This document shows, one piece after another, positions 7,250 to 16,749 of a stretch of 64,000 bases of DNA (the stretch's first letter is position 1; every line of letters starts with the position of its first letter). The stretch comes from Hyphococcus lacteus (lineage in GTDB: Bacteria > Pseudomonadota > Alphaproteobacteria > Caulobacterales > Parvularculaceae): the NCBI RefSeq assembly GCF_041058985.1, contig NZ_JBEHZE010000002.1, forward strand, positions 124,001 to 188,000, in the 5' to 3' direction. The notes under the pieces were generated by a model that was not told the DNA's origin, searched no databases, and saw only the letters and a program-made list of their open reading frames with translations. The position numbers and the translations under genes are program-made.

Positions 7250-8545
7250 TCAATTACAGTCGCGCGCCAAACGGAAGCCCGAGAACTGCCACCGCGCCTC
7301 AGGCGGGAAAAAATTTCGGTAGCTGACGCGTAAATGACCCCGAGGGGTCGCGCAGGATCCGCCCTTCAATACCATTTGGCCCGACATGAACTTCCCATTA
7401 TACTCGCCGACCGCACCAGGAGGCGCGGCGAAGCCGGGATAAGCCACATAGGGGCTTGCGGTCCATTCCCACACATCGCCATAAAGCTGAAGAAGGCTAT
7501 CATCATTGGCCGGGTTTTCTGCAGACTTTGGCAGGAACGGGGCACCCCCCTCAAGAAAGCGACCCTCTAGCGGGAAGAGAGACGCAGCCGCTTCCCATTC
7601 GAATTCTGTTGGTAGACGCGCACCGACCCAACTAGCGTAGGCCGCCGCTTCATAAGAACTCACATGACAAACTGGTGCATGCGGATCAATCGGAACTTCG
7701 CCGAATAATGAATAACGATACCATTGATTGTCGGCTTCTGATTTACGCCAATAAAGTGGTGCATCCCAGTGTTCTCTGTTGATCACCTCCCACGCATCTG
7801 AAAGCCAATGCACGGGATCTTGATAACCACCATCCTCAATAAAAGCGATGTACTCGCCATTTGTGACGGGTCTGTTGGCAAGCTCAAAGGGGTGAAGATA
7901 TACTTTATGGCGAGGTTGTTCATTATCGAATGCAAAACCTTCGCCGTTCCAGCCAATGTTGCAAACACCACCTTCCATTTCACGCCACTTTAACGCTGGC
8001 GCATTCCCGCCCTCACCTGCGCGCGCATCGGTGTATACTGCAGGCTTCAACGCATTCTGAAAAAGACCATGCTGGAGATCGGTTATTAACAGTTCCTGAT
8101 GCTGCTGCTCATGGGAGCAACCGAGCAACACCAATGGCTCAATCACAGCCAAAGTTTCGTCATCGGCGTTTTCAATCAATCGGATCAACGCCTCGTTCAC
8201 GAAACTACGATAGGCAAGGACCTTGTCGAGTGACGGTCGTGAGAGCATTCCGCGCTTCGCGCGCTGATGCATTTCGCCAATTTGATTATAATAGGAATTG
8301 AACAAATAGCCGAACTCAGGATGAAATGGTGTATGGTCTTTAGCGTGTGGCCCGAGAATAAAGGTTTCAAAGAACCAACTTGTATGGGCAAGGTGCCATT
8401 TGACAGGACTGGCGGCCTCCATCGACTGGATCATACAGTCTTCTGGGCTAAGCGGGCGAGCCAGTGCTTCACTATCGCCCCTGACGCGAGCGAAAGTTTC
8501 GAGTACACTGGTAGAATTCTGAGCGGTGGGAACGTCAAGGGGCAT
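7250..8545 (-). CDS. egtB: Ergothioneine biosynthesis protein EgtB (iron-dependent sulfoxide synthase)
   Basis: 431 residues. The N-terminal DinB-like helical domain carries the iron-binding signature: HLAH (His51/His54) and HEQQHQE (His145, His149), matching the HX3HXE motif. The C-terminal formylglycine-generating-enzyme-like domain has LYGDVWEWTASPY and the end motif RNFFPPEARWQFSGFRLARD. EgtB joins a thiol (cysteine or gamma-glutamylcysteine) to trimethylhistidine using oxygen. No EgtD methyltransferase lies next to it here, although egtB and egtD are often adjacent. It is divergent from nadK with assigned starts only 8 nt apart, so their promoters must lie within or beyond the neighbouring coding sequence unless nadK starts later. 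Confidence 0.93.
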   Translation of the reverse strand: MPLDVPTAQNSTSVLETFARVRGDSEALARPLSPEDCMIQSMEAASPVKWHLAHTSWFFETFILGPHAKDHTPFHPEFGYLFNSYYNQIGEMHQRAKRGMLSRPSLDKVLAYRSFVNEALIRLIENADDETLAVIEPLVLLGCSHEQQHQELLITDLQHGLFQNALKPAVYTDARAGEGGNAPALKWREMEGGVCNIGWNGEGFAFDNEQPRHKVYLHPFELANRPVTNGEYIAFIEDGGYQDPVHWLSDAWEVINREHWDAPLYWRKSEADNQWYRYSLFGEVPIDPHAPVCHVSSYEAAAYASWVGARLPTEFEWEAAASLFPLEGRFLEGGAPFLPKSAENPANDDSLLQLYGDVWEWTASPYVAYPGFAAPPGAVGEYNGKFMSGQMVLKGGSCATPRGHLRVSYRNFFPPEARWQFSGFRLARDCN

Positions 8546-8553
8546 AAGCGTCT

Positions 8554-9420
8554 ATGAAATTTTTTGGTCAACGAATGTCGAGGCGCATCATAACCCGAAA
8601 ACACCCCGGTGACGCAAATTTATCCCTCACAATGCCGAGAGAGCTGCCCACGGCGAACGAATTACGCCTCTCTTTCTTCGCTAGCGAAAAGCCGGACGCA
8701 ATAGAGAGCGCCCGACAACTTAAACAACGATATGGCGATCATAGCGTTGATGATTGTGACGTCATTGTTGCGGTCGGCGGCGATGGTTTTATGCTTGATG
8801 TGCTGCGTACTCACATGACCTGCGACAAACCGATTTATGGGTTTAATCGGGGTACGGTCGGCTTTATGATGAACGATGCGGATATTGACGGCCTGAGTGA
8901 ACGGATTGCGGAATCCGAACCGACGACGATCCACCCGCTTGTGATGAAAGCGACGACAATTACCGGCGAAGTGAAGACCGCAAAGGCTATCAACGAGATT
9001 TCATTGTTCCGGGAGACTCGGCAATCCGCGCGGATTCGCATATCAATCAACGGACGTGTGAGAATGGAATCCCTCACTTGCGATGGCGTTTTGCTTGCGA
9101 CCCCCGCTGGTTCCACGGCCTATAACCTGTCGGCGCATGGACCGATTTTGCCAATCAGCGCACACATGCTCGCATTGACGCCGATCAGTGCATTCCGACC
9201 ACGCCGTTGGCGCGGCGCATTGCTACCTCATGATGCTGTCGTCGAGTTTGAAACGTTGGAAAACGAAAAACGCCCCATTTCAGCTGTGGCCGACAATCAG
9301 GAAGTCCGTGACGTAACACATGTTGAAGCGCGTGAAGCACGTGATATTACGATGACGTTATTATTCGATCGCGGTCAGTCGCTAGATGAGAGAATCCTTA
9401 GCGAACAGTTTGATTATTGA
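8554..9420 (+). CDS. nadK: NAD kinase
   Basis: Phosphorylates NAD to NADP in the cytoplasm. Family motifs are clear: GGDGFMLDVL (the GGDG nucleotide loop), FNRGTVGFMMN, and CDGVLLATPAGSTAYNLSAHGP. The reading frame opens at 8554 (288 residues), but bacterial relatives usually begin only a few residues before the first strand, here LRLSFFASEKPDA. The in-frame ATG at 8632 (262 residues) would therefore fit the family length better, and it would free about 86 nt for promoters shared with divergent egtB. Neither start has a strong ribosome binding site. Confidence 0.93.
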   Translation: MKFFGQRMSRRIITRKHPGDANLSLTMPRELPTANELRLSFFASEKPDAIESARQLKQRYGDHSVDDCDVIVAVGGDGFMLDVLRTHMTCDKPIYGFNRGTVGFMMNDADIDGLSERIAESEPTTIHPLVMKATTITGEVKTAKAINEISLFRETRQSARIRISINGRVRMESLTCDGVLLATPAGSTAYNLSAHGPILPISAHMLALTPISAFRPRRWRGALLPHDAVVEFETLENEKRPISAVADNQEVRDVTHVEAREARDITMTLLFDRGQSLDERILSEQFDY

Positions 9421-9444
9421 TCAGATCGGTCCGTCGATTCTTGG

Positions 9445-9460
9445 TTAACTAATGGTTTAC
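9445..9460. promoter_or_regulatory. CtrA-like box upstream of the EAL-type gene
   Basis: TTAA-CTAATGG-TTTA-C matches the CtrA consensus TTAA-N7-TTAA-C with one mismatch. It lies about 140 nt before the gene at 9600. It is a candidate only, since such short motifs arise by chance. Confidence 0.35.
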
Positions 9461-9599
9461 GCGCGACCCTGAATCGCCACATGGTGTTTCTTCTTAAGAC
9501 TCCCCGGTTCTGTTCAGCGAGAATTAACCCGCGCCAAGGAGTATGGACAGAATGTTAATAGGGGATCGCGGCCAATTTGGCTGACGGAAGGGCTTTCGG

Positions 9600-11684
9600 A
9601 TGGGCGCACAGGCAGTACGGCTTTCCAACGTTGATATTGATAATGCGTTGAAGAACAATAACTTCGAGGTATTGTTTCAACCAATTTTCGATCTTGGAAA
9701 TGGGGCGCTCGCGCGCGTCGAAACCTTTGTACGGTGGCATCATCCACAGCTTGGGATGCTGCCACCGGGTGCATTTATTTCATTTTTCGAGAGCCAGGGC
9801 CGGATGAGCGAACTTACCCGGTTCGTTCTTTCAAACGCGCTTGAGGCCTATAGCGATTGGCGAGGCCCTTATGCGCCCGGCCTTTCGATCAACCTTGCAT
9901 TAAGCGATCTCAGCGATGACGCCTTCGCTTCTCATTTCATCAAATTGCTCCGCGACTACAATTTCCCAGCCGATCTGGTCACGCTCGAATGCCCGATGCC
10001 GCCCGTCGATATGCCGATGGATGTCGCCTCTGCTCACTTCAAGCGCCTTGCTGATACGGGCGCGCGGTTGGCAATCGAAGTACGCGGGCGCGCCAACGAC
10101 CTATTGAGAACGCTCGATCCCTTCCCGTTCGACGAGATTAAAACGGGCGGATCAGCGATTTTGCGTTTTGCGCGCACAGTGCGTGGCCCAGGACTTTCAG
10201 CCATTGCGGACCTTCTCGATATCGCCAGCAAGGCGAACGCCGCGATCACTGCTGTCGGCGTCGAAGATCAAGCTTCGTTATCCGCGCTTCGCGGTCTTGG
10301 CTTTACGGCGGCACAAGGAAATCATCTCGGCAAAGTCGGCGACATCAAAAATTTCCGTCCGCATCGCATCAATGATGTGCGCGAATTACTTGGGTTAGAG
10401 CCACTAAGTACAGAAAGCATCACGGCACTCTTCCGAACGGAAGCCCCGGCACCGCAACCGTCGGCTCCGAAAAACGCCAATGAAACTGAAGCTACCGCTG
10501 CAAAACCTGAGCATGATGACGCCATGATTGAGCGTCTAAACGAACGCGTTGCTCGATATGATCAATCAGCACCAAAATCTGACGAAGAAAAAACGCCCCA
10601 TACGGAAAGTGCTGCCGAAAGCGACGAAGAAAAGAAAATCAAAGCACGCGAAAAAGCCAAAGCACTCGCCCTAGCGAAGCGCGCAAAAGCGCGGGCAGCC
10701 CGCAAAAGTGCGGCGATTGAGCGAGCAAAAACGAAGGCTGGCTTGCGCACAACCGACTCAATTAGCGACGATATATTTCACGATACCCCCAACCATGATT
10801 CGATCAACACGAGCGCTGTACCGCGCGACATGCAAGAACAGATAAACCGCGCGTTCACATCCGACCCGGAACCTGCTGAGCCAAAAGCAGCGCCCAAAGT
10901 GACGCCTGCAAAACCGGCAAAAGAGCAACCAGAAGAAGTAGACATTCAATCAGCTGAAACCGGGTCTTTGCTCGCGGATGAACCCAAATCGGAAAAAGCA
11001 CCGATCACCACGGAAATTCCGCAAAGCGACGATAACGCAGATGCTGAAACACCAGAAAAATCAACGGCCTCAGCCCCGTCACCGACCGTCCCCGAAAATA
11101 CCCCTGCGCGTCCCACACCATTTGTGGGCGGCATGGATAAACCGATATCCCTTTCCGTCGCGTCGAGTTCGGCGTATTTTCTTCAAGGTATCAGTGTCGG
11201 CTCCCCTGCTTTACCAGGCACACCTGACACGCCGATTGCCCCAGCAGGGCTAGCGCTTGAGGGAACTTCGATGGCCGAAGACAACGGTGAGAATAAAACG
11301 ACCGCAAAATCGCTCAGCACGGTTGAGCGCGCCGTCGCGTCTCTATCGAAAGACGAAACGCCGTATATGAAACCGCCTGAAGCTGCGCCGACAGTTGAAA
11401 GCGAAGAAACCACAGACGCGGTTGAGACACCGACCGAGGCGGCACCCATCCAAACTGAGGTTACTGATGATTCACTCGGTGATTTGCAAAACGAAGAAGC
11501 TGAAATTGCGCCGGAAACCGCGTCTCAGCCCCGACGTCGCAAACCATTCTTGAAGCGAACAGTCGTCCCGATTTCTCCGTATTTTTGGCCGCGAAGCTGG
11601 CGCCGCGCAATGCATCGACGAGCAACCGAACGTGCCGTAAAAGTGGAAGAACAAACCGAACAGCGTGCAGCAGCGGCCGAATAA
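9600..11684 (+). CDS. Degenerate EAL-domain protein with long disordered tail
   Basis: 694 residues. Residues 10-265 follow the EAL phosphodiesterase fold (FEVLFQPIFDLGNG at the start, an LxxLGF-type end), but the catalytic motifs have drifted. EAL is ETF (E41-T42-F43), the following metal motif reads NLALSD, the usual EITE is ECPM, DFG/DxIKID-type sequence is DEIKTGG, and the QGY motif is QGNH. Hydrolysis of cyclic di-GMP is therefore unlikely; a binding or scaffold role is inferred. Residues 270-640 are low complexity, rich in Glu, Lys, Ala, Thr and Pro, with a Lys/Ala/Arg-rich helical block near residues 345-385 (EKAKALALAKRAKARAARKS). The C-terminus is strongly basic (RRRKPFLKRT, SWRRAMHRRATER). 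A CtrA-like box lies upstream. Confidence 0.82.
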   Translation: MGAQAVRLSNVDIDNALKNNNFEVLFQPIFDLGNGALARVETFVRWHHPQLGMLPPGAFISFFESQGRMSELTRFVLSNALEAYSDWRGPYAPGLSINLALSDLSDDAFASHFIKLLRDYNFPADLVTLECPMPPVDMPMDVASAHFKRLADTGARLAIEVRGRANDLLRTLDPFPFDEIKTGGSAILRFARTVRGPGLSAIADLLDIASKANAAITAVGVEDQASLSALRGLGFTAAQGNHLGKVGDIKNFRPHRINDVRELLGLEPLSTESITALFRTEAPAPQPSAPKNANETEATAAKPEHDDAMIERLNERVARYDQSAPKSDEEKTPHTESAAESDEEKKIKAREKAKALALAKRAKARAARKSAAIERAKTKAGLRTTDSISDDIFHDTPNHDSINTSAVPRDMQEQINRAFTSDPEPAEPKAAPKVTPAKPAKEQPEEVDIQSAETGSLLADEPKSEKAPITTEIPQSDDNADAETPEKSTASAPSPTVPENTPARPTPFVGGMDKPISLSVASSSAYFLQGISVGSPALPGTPDTPIAPAGLALEGTSMAEDNGENKTTAKSLSTVERAVASLSKDETPYMKPPEAAPTVESEETTDAVETPTEAAPIQTEVTDDSLGDLQNEEAEIAPETASQPRRRKPFLKRTVVPISPYFWPRSWRRAMHRRATERAVKVEEQTEQRAAAAE

Positions 11685-11699
11685 GCATCTCTACAGAAG

Positions 11700-13100
11700 T
11701 TAAACGCCTGGTGCCCAAGTTCCGTGAAACCCTAGCGGTACACGCTGCGGTAATTTCACACGTGCGACCGGGGCTGCACTCATATCTTCAGTGTCAAGAA
11801 TATGCACTTCTGACTGACCTGCCAGGTCCGTGGTGAATGTAATTAAAAATCCATCATCGCCACCTTCACGCGCAACGAAAACCGGTTCAGATCCAAAAAC
11901 ACCTTTTGGAAAATAATGACGCTCGCTGGCACCAGTTTCTAGGTTGTATTTTACCAAACCTGAAAAACGCTGCTCGATGCAATCGTCAAAAACAACGTGG
12001 TAGGAGTGTTTGGTTTTCCGCCCCGTTTTCAGGCTATCAACGACCGGAAATTCAGACACCGCATCGTCGAGTTGTTCCTCACGCCCTTCCCCTGTTGCCA
12101 TGTTCATCCGCCATATAAATGGCTGCGCACGAAGCGCCAGAACATCTGCCATGGCCGAATATGCACCATATTGTGGATCAGGCGAGAAGCCGTTAGGCAC
12201 CATTTTACATGCAGCCATTACGACTTCGGTTCCATTGGGCGTTTCCTCTTCCCACGCATTTATCACATGATAAATATAGCACGTTGGAAACTCGAACCAT
12301 TTCGGCGCTCCACCTTTACGCGGGAGGACCCCAAAACGCGTAGGTTGGTCCGCCACATGAATTTGCCACAGCCGGTTACGTATAGCTGACTCTGAGAAGA
12401 TCACGGGCAAGTCATGCAGGATCGTATAATTCTCCGTCATGCCCATATCATGAGGCAATCGCGGCCCCGGCAGTTCGATCTCTTGGAAATGGGTCAACGC
12501 ACCTGTTGCCGAAACGGTGCCGGTCCACATTTTTGGCTCGTAAAGCGCATAGTCGAAAAATACTAACTCACCCGTAGTCGCATCAACCTTTGAATGGGCG
12601 GAGATATTCCGAGGTAGTTTCCCGTTGAAATTTTCAATTCTGATCGTTTCAAGCGTATGAGCATCGACGGCCACTGGTTGACCCGAAATATACCAAAGAG
12701 CCAACAAATTCCCGTTATGGTAAACAACGTCTGTATTCGCTGTATCGCGATAATGAACCGTTCGGCCATCCCTGTCGGCTGACCGTTCAAAAATGCCCGG
12801 CATTGCATCAGCGCCGCCAGTTTTCAAATCATGCGTCTGAACAAATCGGTTTTTATAGCGGGCGGATCCATTTTCAAACCAAACGCCATGCAACATGCCG
12901 TCGCCATCAAACCAATGATGCATGCCCTTAGGCGATGAGGACGGATTTGGGCCGTTCCTGAAATAACCGCCGTGGAGTTCGCGCGGAATTTCACCGATAA
13001 TTTCGAGCTTATCCGCACTCACTTCCTCCATCACGGGCGCATAGAGGCCCTTAAGGTATGGATTTTTAGAGTTCGGGTTGATTGGTGCCATATCGTTCAT
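11700..13100 (-). CDS. Carotenoid oxygenase (RPE65/CCD family)
   Basis: 466 residues. The four iron-binding histidines of carotenoid cleavage oxygenases are visible at His169 (NISAHSK), His217 (RLPHDMG), His278 (YIYHVINAW) and His459 (LGFHGTW), and the N-terminal GGYFRNGPNP and HWFDGDGMLH motifs are intact. These are non-haem Fe(II) dioxygenases that split carotenoids or related stilbenes. The substrate cannot be assigned. It lies 11 nt downstream of the hybrid kinase gene on the same strand, so the two may be co-transcribed. It converges with the EAL-type gene. Confidence 0.93.
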   Translation of the reverse strand: MNDMAPINPNSKNPYLKGLYAPVMEEVSADKLEIIGEIPRELHGGYFRNGPNPSSSPKGMHHWFDGDGMLHGVWFENGSARYKNRFVQTHDLKTGGADAMPGIFERSADRDGRTVHYRDTANTDVVYHNGNLLALWYISGQPVAVDAHTLETIRIENFNGKLPRNISAHSKVDATTGELVFFDYALYEPKMWTGTVSATGALTHFQEIELPGPRLPHDMGMTENYTILHDLPVIFSESAIRNRLWQIHVADQPTRFGVLPRKGGAPKWFEFPTCYIYHVINAWEEETPNGTEVVMAACKMVPNGFSPDPQYGAYSAMADVLALRAQPFIWRMNMATGEGREEQLDDAVSEFPVVDSLKTGRKTKHSYHVVFDDCIEQRFSGLVKYNLETGASERHYFPKGVFGSEPVFVAREGGDDGFLITFTTDLAGQSEVHILDTEDMSAAPVARVKLPQRVPLGFHGTWAPGV

Positions 13101-13111
13101 AAGCGAGCATG

Positions 13112-14365
13112 TTACATGCCCTCAAAAACGTTGACTACCTTTTGATACAGATCATCCGCAACGATGGGTTTAGCGAGGACCTCGTTCAGGCCCGCTTCGC
13201 GATAATTTTCGATATCGTCTGACCTAGCCGCCGCCGTCAAAACGATTATCGGCGCTGTAGCACTGGAATGGCCGCTATTCCGAATAAGTTTCGAGGCAGT
13301 CACGCCATCCATATCAGGCATTTGAATATCCATTAGGATAAGGTCAAAATCATATTCAGCGGCCACTTTTACCGCTTCGACGCCATTCTGGGCTGTATGA
13401 ATTTGCGTTGCGCCAATTTGATTAAGAAACGCTTTGATGATCATCAAGTTCGCGTCATTGTCATCAACAACCAAAATTAGCTTCCCGTCCAACAGGCGTG
13501 AAATTTGATCCGTCAACGGCGCATCTGACGATACTGTTTCGCGTTTTGGTGCCGCGACCTTTTTTGCTGGAAAAGAAAGGGAAAATGTAACGCCGCTACC
13601 GATAGCGCTTTTCACCGAAAGCTTTCCGCCCATTTTTTCAATAAGCATCCGCGCCAATATCAAACCAAGGCGGTGCCCCTCAGCGCCAGACATGTGGCGA
13701 TTGATCAAATATTTTTGCGGACAGAAATAGGCTTCAGCCGCATATTGATCCATTCCGACGCTATCGTCACGAATTGTAACGACCAAGTCGCCCTCGTCCG
13801 AATTTTGCGCGTTCAGTCGATAATCATATCCAAGATAGACCCCGCCAGTTTCTGTTTGGGTTAGACACTGACTGAGGCAGCTCGATATACTTTGAATGAC
13901 ACGAACGTCATCAAACACATACCAAAAATGCGATAGCTTTCGTGTGTCAAACACGAGGTCCAAGCCCTTTTGAGCCGCTATTTTTTTGTGGCGACGCGTG
14001 AGCGATTCCGTAAGCTTGTTTAGGTCAACCGGCCCGGTATCAAGAACCAATTCTTGCGTTTGAAGATCAAGCAGATCGAGAATGTCGATAAGCGCAGTGT
14101 TTAGATTTCTTGTTCCCTGCTGAAGAACGTCGACCAACTCTTTTTGTTTGGCCGTAAGATCAACAGATTGAAAATCCATCATCTGTAGAACACCCACAAT
14201 TTGATTGAGCGGTGTACGGAGTTGATGCGCTGATACCGATAAAAGCGCTGAATCGGCTTGCCATTGGCGCTGGGTTTCTTCGGCTTTTTTGGCTCGGGTC
14301 ACTAACCACCCGATCAAACTTCCACCAAATCCTGACAGCGCGACAAGTATGATCGTCAGAATCAT
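13112..14365 (-). CDS. Hybrid histidine kinase with degenerate ATPase domain and C-terminal receiver
   Basis: 417 residues. One N-terminal membrane segment (residues 2-22) is followed by a dimerisation/phosphoacceptor helix with SVSAHQLRTPLN (His47). The ATP-binding domain is eroded: where an N-box asparagine is expected the sequence reads SISSCLSQCL, and the G1 box is DDSVGMD, although the G2-like GHRLGLILARMLIEKMGG persists. The C-terminal receiver is well kept (VVDDNDANLMIIKAF, phosphoacceptor in LILMDIQMPDMDG, Lys in LAKPI). There is no large sensor domain. It may work as a receiver or phosphotransfer platform more than as an active kinase (inference). It is immediately upstream of the carotenoid oxygenase gene. 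Confidence 0.88.
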   Translation of the reverse strand: MILTIILVALSGFGGSLIGWLVTRAKKAEETQRQWQADSALLSVSAHQLRTPLNQIVGVLQMMDFQSVDLTAKQKELVDVLQQGTRNLNTALIDILDLLDLQTQELVLDTGPVDLNKLTESLTRRHKKIAAQKGLDLVFDTRKLSHFWYVFDDVRVIQSISSCLSQCLTQTETGGVYLGYDYRLNAQNSDEGDLVVTIRDDSVGMDQYAAEAYFCPQKYLINRHMSGAEGHRLGLILARMLIEKMGGKLSVKSAIGSGVTFSLSFPAKKVAAPKRETVSSDAPLTDQISRLLDGKLILVVDDNDANLMIIKAFLNQIGATQIHTAQNGVEAVKVAAEYDFDLILMDIQMPDMDGVTASKLIRNSGHSSATAPIIVLTAAARSDDIENYREAGLNEVLAKPIVADDLYQKVVNVFEGM

Positions 14366-14599
14366 TATTCTAAAACTTCCGTATCGTGTCGCGCTCCCGC
14401 CTAAGCGACCATTCTGGTTAGCAAACGTTCCCCAAGGAGCTACGCTCCTCGGATATACATATTTATTGGTGTATTCCTAAAATTTCACTACCTCCGGTAA
14501 TGTTTGCTTTTCTATAGGTGTCGTGAAAAGAAAGCCCTTTATCGACAAGAACAAATAGGGTACGCCAGCCCCTGTCGAACACTTTTAAACTGAGAGCAA

Positions 14600-15961
14600 A
14601 TGGCCAAGAACACCGACACCTATGTTTGCCAATCATGCGGAGCCATTTACGGAAAATGGGCTGGCCGTTGCGAAGCATGTGGCGAGTGGAATTCGATCGA
14701 GCTTGAAACAAGCGAAGCTGGCCCTCCGGGAAGCTTGAGCCAAAACCCTGCTCAATCGAAGGGCAAAAAAGTCGAGTTTACCTCGCTTTCTGGCACTATT
14801 GAAGAAGCACCCCGGCTCCCGACCGGCAACGCAGAGTTTGACCGCGCCTGTGGTGGTGGGCTTGTTCCCGGATCTGCCCTTTTAATCGGCGGTGACCCTG
14901 GGGTGGGAAAATCAACTTTATTACTTCAAGTCGCATCCGGCTTGGCAAAACGCGGTGCGAACGTCGCATATATCTCTGGGGAGGAAGCCACCGCACAAAT
15001 TCGATTGCGAGCAAAGCGGCTTGGTGTCGAAAATGAACCGGTAAACCTCGCCTCGGCCACATCATTGCGTGATATTCTGGCGACGCTCAAAGCTGAACAG
15101 CCAGATGCCGTTATTATCGATTCTATCCAAACACTTTGGTCCGATGCGCTGCCGGCGGCACCCGGCACCGTAACGCAGGTGCGGTCCTGCGCACAAGAAT
15201 TGGTGCGCTTCGCGAAATCAACCGGCACGATTGTTTTATTGGTCGGCCACGTCACTAAGGATGGCCAAATCGCGGGTCCTCGCGTCGTAGAGCATATGGT
15301 CGATGGCGTTCTCTATTTTGAAAGCGAACAAGGGCGCGATTTCCGAATCCTTCGTGCGGTCAAAAACCGTTTTGGCGCGGCCCACGAAATTGGCGTTTTC
15401 GAAATGTCTACGGATGGACTGCGCGAAGTTGCCAACCCTTCTGAGCTATTCTTATCGAGTGGCAATACGCCGGTTTCAGGAGCCGCCGTTTTTGCTGGTA
15501 TCGAAGGAACACGACCGGTCCTCGTTGAAATTCAGGCGCTTGTCTCCCCATCCAGCCTTGCGACGCCGCGGCGGTCTGTTGTGGGCTGGGACTCAGCGCG
15601 TTTATCGATGATCCTTGCGGTGTTGGATACGCGCGCTGGTCTCGATTTCGGGCGCAATGATGTGTTTTTAAACGTGGCGGGCGGATTGCGGATCGCCGAA
15701 CCCGCCGCTGATCTCGCAGCGGCGGCTGCGCTATGTTCATCACTCTTCGATTCCCCTTTACCGAGGGATTGTGTCGTTTTTGGCGAGATTGCGCTCTCTG
15801 GGGCGGTGCGGCCAGTGAATCAATCTGATGCACGATTGAAGGAAGCCAAAAAGCTTGGTTTTGCGGGTGCGTTGGGCCCCGCCAGCGGCGTTGCCAACCC
15901 AATTAAGCTCAAAGAAGCCGCAACACTTGCAGATTTGGTTGCATGGGCGCGCAATCCCTGA
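14600..15961 (+). CDS. radA: DNA repair protein RadA
   Basis: 453 residues, the usual length. The N-terminal C4 zinc finger (CQSCGAIYGKWAGRCEACG) is followed by a RecA-like ATPase with Walker A GGDPGVGKST, the RadA-specific KNRFG motif (AVKNRFGAAHEIG) and a C-terminal Lon-protease-like domain. RadA promotes branch migration of recombination intermediates. It is followed by cvpA and purF on the same strand. A GAGAG lies just before the ATG. Confidence 0.97.
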   Translation: MAKNTDTYVCQSCGAIYGKWAGRCEACGEWNSIELETSEAGPPGSLSQNPAQSKGKKVEFTSLSGTIEEAPRLPTGNAEFDRACGGGLVPGSALLIGGDPGVGKSTLLLQVASGLAKRGANVAYISGEEATAQIRLRAKRLGVENEPVNLASATSLRDILATLKAEQPDAVIIDSIQTLWSDALPAAPGTVTQVRSCAQELVRFAKSTGTIVLLVGHVTKDGQIAGPRVVEHMVDGVLYFESEQGRDFRILRAVKNRFGAAHEIGVFEMSTDGLREVANPSELFLSSGNTPVSGAAVFAGIEGTRPVLVEIQALVSPSSLATPRRSVVGWDSARLSMILAVLDTRAGLDFGRNDVFLNVAGGLRIAEPAADLAAAAALCSSLFDSPLPRDCVVFGEIALSGAVRPVNQSDARLKEAKKLGFAGALGPASGVANPIKLKEAATLADLVAWARNP

Positions 15962-16062
15962 TCAAAGCGGTTGAGAAATCACCCTATCGCGGCTATCAAA
16001 AACGCGGGGGAAGTGTACGACTCGCCCTATAGTTTTTGGGGCGATGATAGGCGGGTTCGGTA

Positions 16063-16749
16063 ATGTTTGATCTCCTAGTTCTCGTTATAGTTGGTCTTTC
16101 GACCGCGTTTGCAATCTTGCGCGGCGGGTTGCGCGAATTATCAACCCTGATCGCGCTTGCTATCGGCGGCGGTGCCACCCTCCTGTTCCTCGAACCTGTC
16201 TTGGCGATTACCGGTCAAGCCGGAAGCTTCTTCGGCACCGCAATCATCGCTGTTATTCTCATCGGCATCTTTTTCATCGCAGCTCATATTGGGCTCCATA
16301 TTGGGCTTAAACGCTTTCCACTCGAGGGACGCGCCAAACTGGCAGACAGGATCGGCGGCGGTGTTTTTGGCTTCTTCCGAGGACTGGTCCTGATCGGCCT
16401 TGCCTATTTGGGGTACACTTACTATCTCGATGAAGCAAAGCAGCCTGAAGAGGTGAAAACAGCGTTCACCCAACCCATTGCTGCGGGCATGGCCCACTGG
16501 TTTGAGAGTTTTACGCCTGAAACTGCCGATCTTGACGCACCCGAAAAAGCGAAAAATGACAAAGATGCTGTTGACGCATCGGTCAGCGGGTATCAAAGAA
16601 GCGACCGGAAGGGCCTGAATGAAATTGTCACAACGGTGACGACAACGGACCCGGCGATTGCCGCCACTCAAACGCCCACTGAACAACCAAAGGCTTCGGA
16701 GGAACTAGATCCGATTGCCGACATTTTAAACGAGGAATCGCCGCAATGA
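16063..16749 (+). CDS. cvpA: CvpA family membrane protein
   Basis: 228 residues with about four hydrophobic segments in the first 130 residues and the CvpA pattern (FDLLVLVIVGLSTAFAILRGG, then GGGVFGFFRGLVLIGLAYL). The C-terminal 90 residues are polar and probably disordered. CvpA was named for colicin V production; its molecular role is unclear. Its stop overlaps the purF start by 4 nt (ATGA), which couples their translation and matches the cvpA-purF arrangement of other proteobacteria. Confidence 0.9.
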   Translation: MFDLLVLVIVGLSTAFAILRGGLRELSTLIALAIGGGATLLFLEPVLAITGQAGSFFGTAIIAVILIGIFFIAAHIGLHIGLKRFPLEGRAKLADRIGGGVFGFFRGLVLIGLAYLGYTYYLDEAKQPEEVKTAFTQPIAAGMAHWFESFTPETADLDAPEKAKNDKDAVDASVSGYQRSDRKGLNEIVTTVTTTDPAIAATQTPTEQPKASEELDPIADILNEESPQ

